This document shows, piece after piece, positions 20,955-27,915 of a stretch of 34,385 nucleotides of DNA (position 1 is its first letter; every line of letters begins with the position of its first letter). The stretch lies in IMG/VR virus record IMGVR_UViG_3300048784_000056, positions 1-34,385 of that record; one strand, given 5' to 3'. The translations under genes were made by a program, and so were the position numbers. The notes below the pieces were generated by a model. The model saw nothing but the letters and a program-made list of their open reading frames with translations, searched no databases and was not told the origin of the DNA. This DNA comes from a virus.

Positions 20955-21160
20955 ATGGCGCGCGCGACGCCCAAGCGCGCGCCCAGGGCGGCGGTATCCA
21001 CATCAAGGAATCGCACAAAGGGCGCCTTCATGCCGATCTCGGGGTGCCAAATGGCGACCCGATTTCCGTGCACAAGATGGAGGCGGCGAAAGCCCATGTC
21101 GGCCCAGCCGAACGCAAACGGATTACCTTCGCCGAGAACGCGCGCAAATGGAATACGTGA
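20954..21160 (+). CDS. Conserved HIKESHKG...RKRITFAENARKW domain without its own start
   Basis: Read from 20954, the 68 codons before TGA (21158-21160) give GGGIHIKESHKGRLHADLGV followed by PNGDP, then EAAKAHVGPAERKRITFAEN and ARKWNT. This is a frequent short phage protein pattern, usually after an Arg/Gly-rich lead. No ATG, GTG or TTG stands before the conserved part in this frame. The lead DGARDAQARAQ continues naturally from the RGG protein if a -1 shift occurs at 20945-20951. So this is either the frameshifted C-terminus of that gene, a gene broken by a one-base error, or a product with an unusual start. The ATG at 20955 belongs to another frame. Confidence 0.6.
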   Translation, partial: DGARDAQARAQGGGIHIKESHKGRLHADLGVPNGDPISVHKMEAAKAHVGPAERKRITFAENARKWNT

Positions 21161-21166
21161 GGCCGC

Positions 21167-21910
21167 ATGACGACCAGTGGCACATGGAACTTCCAGCTTC
21201 CGAACACTTCCATCGTTTTCGAAGCGTTCGAGCGCATCCAGGTCAATCCGGCGTCGCCGGCGATGGACCCGCAAAAGCTCATATCGGCGCGCAACAGCCT
21301 CAACCTCGTCTTGCTCGAATGGAGCAACAAGGGATTTAATTTCTGGAAACTGACGTCGGGAACCGTCAACTTGGCGGTCAACCAAGCGACCTACGTGCTT
21401 CCGGCGACGCTCGTTGTGCTCACAGAAATCTGGTATTCGCTCGTGAATGCCGGCGGGCCGGGGATCAATCAGGACCGCATTTTGGTGCCGATCGACCGCA
21501 CCAGCTATGCCCAGATCACCAACAAGTTGCAGCCGGGCATCCCGACGCAATACTGGTTGCAGATGCTATCGCCCGCGCCACAAATCACCATTTGGCAGGT
21601 TCCACAAGCTGGCCAGGTCGCGCCCGCGGCGGTGCTGAACTGGTATGGCCTGCAGCAGCTCGAGGACGCGAATGTCAGCGGCCTCGAAACGCCAGACATC
21701 CATTACCGCGCAACAGAAGCGCTGATAGCGGCGCTCGCGCTGAAGCTTTGCGAGAAGTTCGGGCCGACCGAACCGCAAGCGCGCCAAGCCCTGATGGTGG
21801 AAAAGAAAACGCTGGCGGATAGCGCATGGAATGACCTTCAGCGCCGCGACCAGGAACCGGGTTTCATCACCTATAGGCCAAACCTATACGTGTATGGACG
21901 CATGTCATGA
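21167..21910 (+). CDS. Tail adaptor, P22 gp4-like head-tail connector candidate
   Basis: The 247-residue protein has the features of the gp4/connector group that binds below the portal in short-tailed phages: FEAFERIQVNPASPAMDPQK with ISARNSLNLVLLEWSNKGFN, then QATYVLPATLVVLTEIWYSL and a helical end with KFGPTEPQARQALMVEKKTLADSAW. No lysozyme motif is seen. It is the first of two connector candidates (the other is the gp10-like protein at 27916-29937). ATG at 21167 follows TGAGG at the preceding stop. The 3' end overlaps the next gene (ATGA). Confidence 0.65.
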   Translation: MTTSGTWNFQLPNTSIVFEAFERIQVNPASPAMDPQKLISARNSLNLVLLEWSNKGFNFWKLTSGTVNLAVNQATYVLPATLVVLTEIWYSLVNAGGPGINQDRILVPIDRTSYAQITNKLQPGIPTQYWLQMLSPAPQITIWQVPQAGQVAPAAVLNWYGLQQLEDANVSGLETPDIHYRATEALIAALALKLCEKFGPTEPQARQALMVEKKTLADSAWNDLQRRDQEPGFITYRPNLYVYGRMS

Positions 21911-22356
21911 GGGCGATGAAATCCGGTCGCGATGTTCGGATCAACGTTCGAAAGCCGAAAGCACTTGGCGAGTGCGATCGCTGCGGCTTTTGGCATTTGC
22001 ATGCCAACATGCGGCGGCAATTTCAGTGGGCCGGCAACACGTTGCGCGACACCGGATTGCTTGTGGGGCTCGATTGTCTGGACGTCCCACAGCAGCAGCT
22101 TCGCTCGATTATTCTGCCGGCGGATCCGCTGCCGATCATCAACGCGCGGCCGTCGCCAAACATCACGCCTGCAACGGCTGTCGTCGGTGGGCCTCTGCCG
22201 ACCTCGCCGGATAACCAAGGATTCACGGTCTTTACGCTGGGTCTTGTTGCACCTCCTGCCGTGGCAGTCACGCCGCCGCCGCCGCCGCCGCCCGCACCTG
22301 CGCCATCGCTTGATTTTTCGAAGGCCACGAACTCCATGTATTTTGGCCTGATATGA
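21907..22356 (+). CDS. Zinc-ribbon phage protein with polyproline tail
   Basis: The 149-residue protein starts with a basic stretch, then ECDRCGFWH (C23, C26) and later TGLLVGLDCLDVPQQQLR with one Cys (C57). Related phage proteins normally have a second CxxC here; the first Cys appears replaced by Gly, so metal binding may be incomplete. The middle has ILPADPLPIINARPSP and the end has a run of eight prolines followed by NSMYFGLI. It lies between the gp4-like protein and a secreted structural protein. Role unknown; likely an accessory virion or assembly protein. Confidence 0.65.
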   Translation: MRAMKSGRDVRINVRKPKALGECDRCGFWHLHANMRRQFQWAGNTLRDTGLLVGLDCLDVPQQQLRSIILPADPLPIINARPSPNITPATAVVGGPLPTSPDNQGFTVFTLGLVAPPAVAVTPPPPPPPAPAPSLDFSKATNSMYFGLI

Positions 22357-23444
22357 GCATGCGCCATTTCCTCGCATTGTTTCTGTTTCTGCCAGCCATA
22401 GGCCAGGCCGCAACGCTGCCGGTCATCAACGGATCGGGCGCGCTGGTTCAGTTCAACGAACAGGTCGATGCCCTTGGCGCCTTCTCGGCGCGCAATCTGG
22501 TATGCGACGGGACGAACCCGGACATCTGCGCGCCGGTCAGTGCGACGGCCGGGCTTACCGTGTTGCCGCTGTCGCCGATCCCCGGCAACTTCAATGCCAC
22601 GGTCTTTCAGTCCACAGCCGCGAACCTGCAGGCGACCGTTTCGCAAGGCGTCGGCAATAATCTGCACGTCGTGGTCGACTCGTGCACCGGTTGCGGCTCG
22701 GGCGGCGGCGGGTTGCCGGACGAAAACGCTTTCACTTTTGGCACGACGACGCAGCTTCCGATTGGCGGGGTTTACCAGACGACCGCCACATCAAACCCCC
22801 TCACCAGCGGCCAGAGCGGCGTGGCGCAGATAACCGCATATCGCGCAATGCACATGAATCTGCGCAATTCATCTGGGGTAGAGATCGGCACCGCGTCGAC
22901 GCCGGTGCAGGTTTCGATCGCCAATACTGCGGCCAACAGCACGGCAATCGTCACCACCTCGACGCTGTCGCAGGGCGGTTCGGCACTGAGTGCCACAAAC
23001 GGCATTTACACAAACATGCTCATGAGCAACGCCGTCGTTGCGCCCGGCAATCCGGTCTATGTCTCTGCCGTTCCTTCGGTCGGAACCGGCCTTTCAGCGC
23101 AAAGCGCGATCGTCCCAAACAACACGACTTCGGTTGCCGTCGGCAGCAGCGCGCCGCACCAGCTCTATGGATTGGACGGCTATTCGATCTCCGCGGCAAC
23201 ACCGGTTTACGTGAAGTTTTACAATGCGACGCAGGGTTCCACGACGTGCGGTTCCGGCACGCCGGTTCTGCGCTATACCATCCCGGCGAGCGGTGGAAGC
23301 GCGGGCAGCGGTCAAATTATGCATGACCCGAATGGCGTCTCGTTCTCGACCGCGCTGAGCTACTGCGTGACGGCTGGAATTGGCGACAGCGACACGACGA
23401 CGCCGGCATCGAATTCTTACGTTCTTAACGTGTATTATAAATGA
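22353..23444 (+). CDS. Secreted beta-rich virion-type protein
   Basis: The 363-residue protein has a Sec-type signal peptide (MSMRHFLALFLFLPAIGQA-A). It then has a Ser/Thr/Ala-rich beta body (NNTTSVAVGSSAPHQLYGLD, then GYSISAATPVYVKFYNATQG). A Cys pair CTGC lies near residue 110, and other Cys near the end could form disulphides after export. The ATG overlaps the previous stop (ATGA). The body resembles phage surface proteins of unknown function. No catalytic motif. Its export signal and Cys content together suggest that it may really pass through the periplasm. Confidence 0.65.
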   Translation: MSMRHFLALFLFLPAIGQAATLPVINGSGALVQFNEQVDALGAFSARNLVCDGTNPDICAPVSATAGLTVLPLSPIPGNFNATVFQSTAANLQATVSQGVGNNLHVVVDSCTGCGSGGGGLPDENAFTFGTTTQLPIGGVYQTTATSNPLTSGQSGVAQITAYRAMHMNLRNSSGVEIGTASTPVQVSIANTAANSTAIVTTSTLSQGGSALSATNGIYTNMLMSNAVVAPGNPVYVSAVPSVGTGLSAQSAIVPNNTTSVAVGSSAPHQLYGLDGYSISAATPVYVKFYNATQGSTTCGSGTPVLRYTIPASGGSAGSGQIMHDPNGVSFSTALSYCVTAGIGDSDTTTPASNSYVLNVYYK

Positions 23445-23725
23445 CTGACCTGACCTCAGTCGTCAACGCGATCCAGCAGCAGAATAAGGTTCTGACTGCG
23501 ATCCTGGACACGCTGAAGAACGGTGTTGCGATAGATCCATCGCCGGATGTGTATACGGTTGCCCAGTTGCCGACGACCGGGAACGCGGCCGGTCAATGGG
23601 CTTGGGCGAGCAACGGTCGAAAAGCCGGCGAAGGATCGGGCACCGGAACCGGTGTTCCGGTATTCTGGAACTTGACGACTTCGAGCTGGTATTCCTACCT
23701 TTCAGGCGCGGCGGTAACGGCATGA
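23441..23725 (+). CDS. Short phage protein with coiled start and carbohydrate-like end
   Basis: The 94-residue protein begins with a helix (LTSVVNAIQQQNKVLTAILD) that could trimerise or anchor, then DVYTVAQLPTTGNAAGQWAW and GVPVFWNLTTSSWYSY. The second half is a common short phage module following fibres. It overlaps both neighbours by ATGA. Probably a fibre accessory or attachment piece; not more can be said. Confidence 0.6.
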   Translation: MTDLTSVVNAIQQQNKVLTAILDTLKNGVAIDPSPDVYTVAQLPTTGNAAGQWAWASNGRKAGEGSGTGTGVPVFWNLTTSSWYSYLSGAAVTA

Positions 23726-24273
23726 TCGACAGGCGTAGTGCATTCAAACTTGGGGCGCTCGCGGCGGCCGGCGCGGCCGCGGCAGCGATGCTCCCGCAGG
23801 AAGCCGAGGCGGCGACTGATTTTCTGTGGGAGGGCGCGGGCAGCTACGGCGTTTCTGTTGCGAACTGGTTGACAACAGAATTGAATTCCCTGGCGTCCAG
23901 CGCCGGAGGAAACACCCTGTCGACTCTTGGCCAGGCGTTTCAGAACACGACCGGCCGCATTTTTGCCGACGTCGAGTTTCTTGCGGGCGGGACATTTTCG
24001 CCTGGGCAGGGTGCGTTTTTGGAACTCTGGTTGCTCCGCTCGCTTGACGGTGGATCGACCTATGAGATTGGATCATCCTCGCAGGCGCCCGGCCGGCCGC
24101 CGGATATTGTCATTCCCATCCCAGCCGGCACGTCGATCACGCCAAGGTCGGGCGCATCGGGGCTCATTCTGCCGCCAGCCTACTACAAGCCGATTTTGCG
24201 CAATCAAACAAATGCGACACTTCCCTCTTCAGGGAATCTTGTTCGGTTCACAATGTATTCGCAGCAATACTAG
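23722..24273 (+). CDS. Virion-type protein with a twin-arginine (Tat) signal
   Basis: The 183-residue protein starts MIDRRSAFKLGALAAAGAAA and ends the signal near PQEAEA-A. The RR followed by F-K and a mildly hydrophobic Ala/Gly stretch is a good Tat pattern, used for folded protein export. The mature part contains FLWEGAGSYGVSVANWL and FLELWLLRSLDGGSTYEIGS, then VIPIPAGTSITPRSG, a beta-sandwich-like phage surface pattern. The ATG at 23722 overlaps the previous stop, so this start fits both coupling and the signal. No cofactor-binding motif is visible that would explain Tat export. Confidence 0.7.
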   Translation: MIDRRSAFKLGALAAAGAAAAAMLPQEAEAATDFLWEGAGSYGVSVANWLTTELNSLASSAGGNTLSTLGQAFQNTTGRIFADVEFLAGGTFSPGQGAFLELWLLRSLDGGSTYEIGSSSQAPGRPPDIVIPIPAGTSITPRSGASGLILPPAYYKPILRNQTNATLPSSGNLVRFTMYSQQY

Positions 24274-24277
24274 ATTT

Positions 24278-25066
24278 ATGCTGTCATTGAATGCAGGCAC
24301 TCCGCGACCGTTCAAGGCCAAGCCGATGTTTCACCAGGCCGAGGTCGATCCGAGCGGCCGCTTGCGGCGAAATTTGGCGTCGGTCCTTTTGTTCGAGGCC
24401 GGGCCGTGGCTTTACGATTATGTGATTCCAACTCAGCAGTTCACCACGACAAGCTTTGTCGCGCACGTCAATAGTCCGCAAGGCGGGGCAATCAGCGCCA
24501 ATGCCGACGGCGGATACCTGACGCTTAGCAAGGCGGTCGCCACGGCGGGCGATTGGACCGCGAGTGCGAGCATCTTTTTTGCCGGTGTTCCGCCGCCAGT
24601 TGGCTCCGTTAATGCGACTGATGGCAGTAACAATGTTTATTTCTATGTGCAAGGAGCGGCGGAAAGCATTCCTGGAGCGCTTTCCATCAACGGTTCCAAC
24701 GCGCAAGTTGGCACGTGGCTGGCTCAAAACTATTCCGGCTTTCACCGTATTACCGTTACAAATCAATCGTCTACAGGTATTTTCTATTTTGACGGTGTCT
24801 CTCAGGGCACGACAACAATCCCTATTCCTCCGACACAATTTGCCAACTTTCTTGGCGACCCGGTCTCTTCCGGAAATGACAACACCTTGTTTTCTGACTT
24901 TTTTCTGTGGACGCGAGCGCTATCGGCGTCGGAAGTCGCCTATCACAGTCAAGATCCCTACAACACCGTTCTGCGGCCGCGATTCCGCATTCTGAACAAT
25001 GGCAAAGGCGGCGCGCCGATCGCCCGCGTCAAGCCCGGCCTCATGACATTGGGTATCGGCCCCTGA
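24278..25066 (+). CDS. LamG/concanavalin-like fibre protein
   Basis: The 262-residue protein begins MLSLNAGTPRPFKAKPMFHQ and contains strands such as GDWTASASIFFAGVPPP, GFHRITVTNQSSTGIFYFDG and, near the end, FFLWTRALSASEVAYHSQDP. The last motif is the typical close of Laminin-G/concanavalin-like domains that bind sugars in phage adhesins. It ends PRFRILNNGKGGAPIARVKP, a common end in this phage group. It has no signal peptide. Start ATG lies four bases after the previous stop without a clear ribosome-binding site, so it is probably coupled. Receptor binding is inferred. Confidence 0.7.
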   Translation: MLSLNAGTPRPFKAKPMFHQAEVDPSGRLRRNLASVLLFEAGPWLYDYVIPTQQFTTTSFVAHVNSPQGGAISANADGGYLTLSKAVATAGDWTASASIFFAGVPPPVGSVNATDGSNNVYFYVQGAAESIPGALSINGSNAQVGTWLAQNYSGFHRITVTNQSSTGIFYFDGVSQGTTTIPIPPTQFANFLGDPVSSGNDNTLFSDFFLWTRALSASEVAYHSQDPYNTVLRPRFRILNNGKGGAPIARVKPGLMTLGIGP

Positions 25067-25752
25067 TGTCTGGATGGCCGTATCAGGACGGCGCTCCGCA
25101 GCCGGGCCTTTACCCTTTCACGCCAACCGATGTGCTGAATTCGGTCGCGGCCGCATCAGGCGTTGCCGTGCCGACAGATCTGGCCTTCACGCCGATTGTC
25201 TTGTCGCCGGCTAACACGACCGTGCCGCTACTCAGCGCGAACGCCAATCGCAGCTACCTCTTGATCTACAACCCGGCCTTTGTCCCGGCACAGTTTTCCC
25301 TCGGCACCGCGGCGCAGGGCGCGATCACCAATTTGGCGATCGGACCTGGCGAAGCGTTCTTTCAGGCGGCAGCGCAAGGGCTCGCGCCGACCTATGGCGG
25401 CGCATTGACGGCGATCGGCACCTTTGACCAACTTTCATTGTGGACCTGGGAGGACGGTGCCAACCTCTACAACGACGGTGGCGCGCTCGCCGTGGTCTCG
25501 CCGCCCGCCGGCTATCCGATTTCCCCAGTAGGGTTGCCGCCTGGCGCTTTGTGGATAGATCCAGGCACTGGGAACGGCGTCATTGGCATCATTCCCGGTA
25601 TCACGCCGGATCCAACGGCACCTCCGGTCTACTTTGGCCAGATCACGGCAGGCAATTTGCTAGCTCTTGGGGGCGGCAACCTGCCGCTCACAAACCCAGC
25701 TCCAGGAACCCTGCAATTGTGGAACGACGGTGGTATGCTGGCGATTGCGTAA
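25066..25752 (+). CDS. Beta-rich tail protein with NDGG motifs
   Basis: A 228-residue protein. Residues ~45-115 (RSYLLIYNPAFVPAQFSLGT and GPGEAFFQA) resemble a small beta-sandwich found in phage structural proteins. Two related motifs, LYNDGGALAVV near the middle and LWNDGGMLAIA at the end, suggest an internal duplication. Pro- and Gly-rich linkers join them. The ATG overlaps the previous stop (TGATG). Probably part of the fibre cluster; role not known. Confidence 0.6.
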   Translation: MSGWPYQDGAPQPGLYPFTPTDVLNSVAAASGVAVPTDLAFTPIVLSPANTTVPLLSANANRSYLLIYNPAFVPAQFSLGTAAQGAITNLAIGPGEAFFQAAAQGLAPTYGGALTAIGTFDQLSLWTWEDGANLYNDGGALAVVSPPAGYPISPVGLPPGALWIDPGTGNGVIGIIPGITPDPTAPPVYFGQITAGNLLALGGGNLPLTNPAPGTLQLWNDGGMLAIA

Positions 25753-25764
25753 GGGAGATCCCGC

Positions 25765-26517
25765 TTGGCCGCGCAGACTTGGAATGCACTACAGACGACG
25801 TTTCTTGCCATCAGCGTCAAGGCGCAGCCGCCCTATGGCGTTCCGCCGGCTGACTTCGCGGCGCTTATGCCGCAGGCGACAAGCTATGCCGAGGAACGCA
25901 TTTTCACGGATATTCCGTTTCTTGGACATCGCGCGGCGAACACGTCACTTAGCACCACGCCAGGCAGTCGCGTGATCAATCTCGCCATGATGGCCAACAT
26001 GAGCGGCGGTCCAATCATTGTGCCAGAATCATTTAACCTCATCACGGTGGCGCCGACCGGTGGTCGCATCCCCTTTGTGCGCGCGACGCCGTTCTTGATT
26101 GATCAGTTCTGGCCGACTGAAGCAACGACGCAGACACCTTCGGTGCTGTCTTTTTTGCCGCGCTACTGGGCAATGCAGGACAATCAGACGATCATCTATG
26201 CACCGACGGCGGACGCCGCCTACACCGTGGAAATTGCCGGCCTTTACCAGCCGACGCCGATCAGTCAGACGAACCAATCGACTTACATTTCGAGCACATA
26301 TCCGGCGATGTTCGAGGCGGCGTGCATGGTCTTTCTCACAGGCGCATTGCTGCACAACTACGGCTCGCAGGCGGATAATCCTCAACAGGGTTTGTCCTGG
26401 GAAGGGCTCTACCAACAACTGATGACCTCGGCGCGGGCCGAGGAACTGCGCCGTCGCGGCGTAATGCCAGATGTGCCAATGCCAACTGCTGCCGCCGCTG
26501 CTGGAGCCCCGCAATGA
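25765..26517 (+). CDS. Virion structural protein, TTG start
   Basis: The 250-residue protein contains FAALMPQATSYAEERIFTDI, HRAANTSLSTTPGSRVINLA and FWPTEATTQTPSVLSFLPRY. Such blocks occur in small connector or baseplate proteins of related phages. The start is TTG at 25765, supported by AGGGAG (25752-25757) at the normal distance; no better ATG lies near. The C-terminus is helical and Ala-rich. It overlaps the S74 fibre gene by ATGA. Head-tail joining or fibre attachment are both possible. Confidence 0.65.
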   Translation: MAAQTWNALQTTFLAISVKAQPPYGVPPADFAALMPQATSYAEERIFTDIPFLGHRAANTSLSTTPGSRVINLAMMANMSGGPIIVPESFNLITVAPTGGRIPFVRATPFLIDQFWPTEATTQTPSVLSFLPRYWAMQDNQTIIYAPTADAAYTVEIAGLYQPTPISQTNQSTYISSTYPAMFEAACMVFLTGALLHNYGSQADNPQQGLSWEGLYQQLMTSARAEELRRRGVMPDVPMPTAAAAAGAPQ

Positions 26518-27914
26518 CAATCTCCTATACACTTTCGCTTCGGCTTTGGCAGGCGACCGCCGGCGACCCAAGCGTGAAGTCAGCCTGGGCGCCGCCGGTC
26601 GATTCGAACATGGCGCTGATCGACAGCGCGGTGAACGGCACGTCGATTATCAACCTCGGTGGTCTAACGGCTTACACGTTGGCGGTCGCGAACGGTGCGC
26701 CAGACGAAGCGCGAGAACAAGTCTACAATTTTCAGGGCGCGCTGCCGGGCAATTGCACGGTCACGCTGCCCAATGTCCCGAAAGTCGGTTGGGCGATCAA
26801 CAATACGACTGGCGGATTTTCTGTCACCATGACGGCCGGAGCCGGCAGCACGGCCGTCATTCCGCCGGACGGCCTCTGGCATCTGTTTTCTGCGGACGGC
26901 GCCGGCAATGTGATTGCGCCGACGCTTGTTGCGAGCGCGTCGAGTTTGACAGGCACCACGCTATCCGTGTCGGGCAATGGCACGATCGGCGGTGTTCTAA
27001 CGGCGGGTTCGATCTTTTCGAACGGGAATATACAAACAACATCGAACGGTTATATTGCAAACGTTTACGCACAGAGCATTTCAACGAATACTCTTGCACT
27101 TGGCGGGGCATTTTCCGCGAACCAAATTACGGCAAGCGGAATAGAGGTTACCGGTCAAAACGGTTCCGCAATTCAATTCGGCCAACCCGGCGCCGGCGGT
27201 TCGATCGGCGTTAGCACGTCCGATCCACCAAGTTTCACCCTTTCCAACATAAGTGGTTCACCGATTGGAGTAATCGGAGGCACGTCGTCGAATATTTACA
27301 ACGGATTCAGCGCATCTGGGACGTTGTTTCTGGCACCTATTCCGGGAAGCGGGTATAACGGTTGGTCTTCTTTCGGCCTGCTAAATATTTTCCCACAGGC
27401 AGGACAGTCTAACAACTGCACAGTTCGCATTAATCCCAGCGCCTCCGGCGCTGTTAACGTCAATAGTTCCAGTTCGCCGTCGCAGAACTTTACTTGTTTC
27501 GTCGGAAACATACTTCCGGGGTCTTTTTACTGCTCATGGGAGTTTGGCGGTACGGTTGTCGGCAGCATTGGGCCGACGCCGGGCGGCAATGGTGTTGCTT
27601 ACAACACGACTTCCGATCAGCGCCTCAAGATTGATCGCGGCCGACTTTCGGGGGAGGTCGCAACGATGATGTTGCTCAATCTGAAGCCTCGCTGGTTCAA
27701 TTGGAAAGCGGACCCTGACGGCGATCCCGAGATTGGTTTTTTTGCGCAGCAGATCGAGCGGTGGGTTCCGTGGGCAGTCACGCGCGGCCGGGGCCGAACC
27801 GGCAAAAAGAACTTCCGGCCTTGGCAGACCGACAACGCAAAACTGGTTCCTCTCCTGACGGCCGCGTTACAGGATGCGCTCAAGCGCATCGATGCCTTGG
27901 AGAAGGCGCGCTGA
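26514..27914 (+). CDS. Tail fibre with C-terminal peptidase S74 chaperone
   Basis: The 466-residue protein ends in an S74 intramolecular chaperone (from ~365): TTSDQRLKID, with the Ser-Lys pair used for self-cleavage after fibre folding, then LKPRWFNWKADPDGDPEIGF and FAQQIERWVPW. A helical end (LLTAALQDALKRIDALEKAR) forms the trimer tail. The N-terminal ~130 residues contain a phage attachment-like region ending HLFSADGAGNVIAP. The middle (residues ~165-350) is a Ser/Asn/Gly-rich shaft with poorer GC than its ends, as in swapped receptor-binding parts. The ATG overlaps the previous stop. Strong assignment as fibre; host target unknown. Confidence 0.88.
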   Translation: MTISYTLSLRLWQATAGDPSVKSAWAPPVDSNMALIDSAVNGTSIINLGGLTAYTLAVANGAPDEAREQVYNFQGALPGNCTVTLPNVPKVGWAINNTTGGFSVTMTAGAGSTAVIPPDGLWHLFSADGAGNVIAPTLVASASSLTGTTLSVSGNGTIGGVLTAGSIFSNGNIQTTSNGYIANVYAQSISTNTLALGGAFSANQITASGIEVTGQNGSAIQFGQPGAGGSIGVSTSDPPSFTLSNISGSPIGVIGGTSSNIYNGFSASGTLFLAPIPGSGYNGWSSFGLLNIFPQAGQSNNCTVRINPSASGAVNVNSSSSPSQNFTCFVGNILPGSFYCSWEFGGTVVGSIGPTPGGNGVAYNTTSDQRLKIDRGRLSGEVATMMLLNLKPRWFNWKADPDGDPEIGFFAQQIERWVPWAVTRGRGRTGKKNFRPWQTDNAKLVPLLTAALQDALKRIDALEKAR

Positions 27915-27915
27915 T

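Noticed and set aside
20955-21170. ATG-started 71-codon frame after the RGG gene
   Set aside because: Arg/Pro-rich product with no similarity; the conserved domain lies in another frame.
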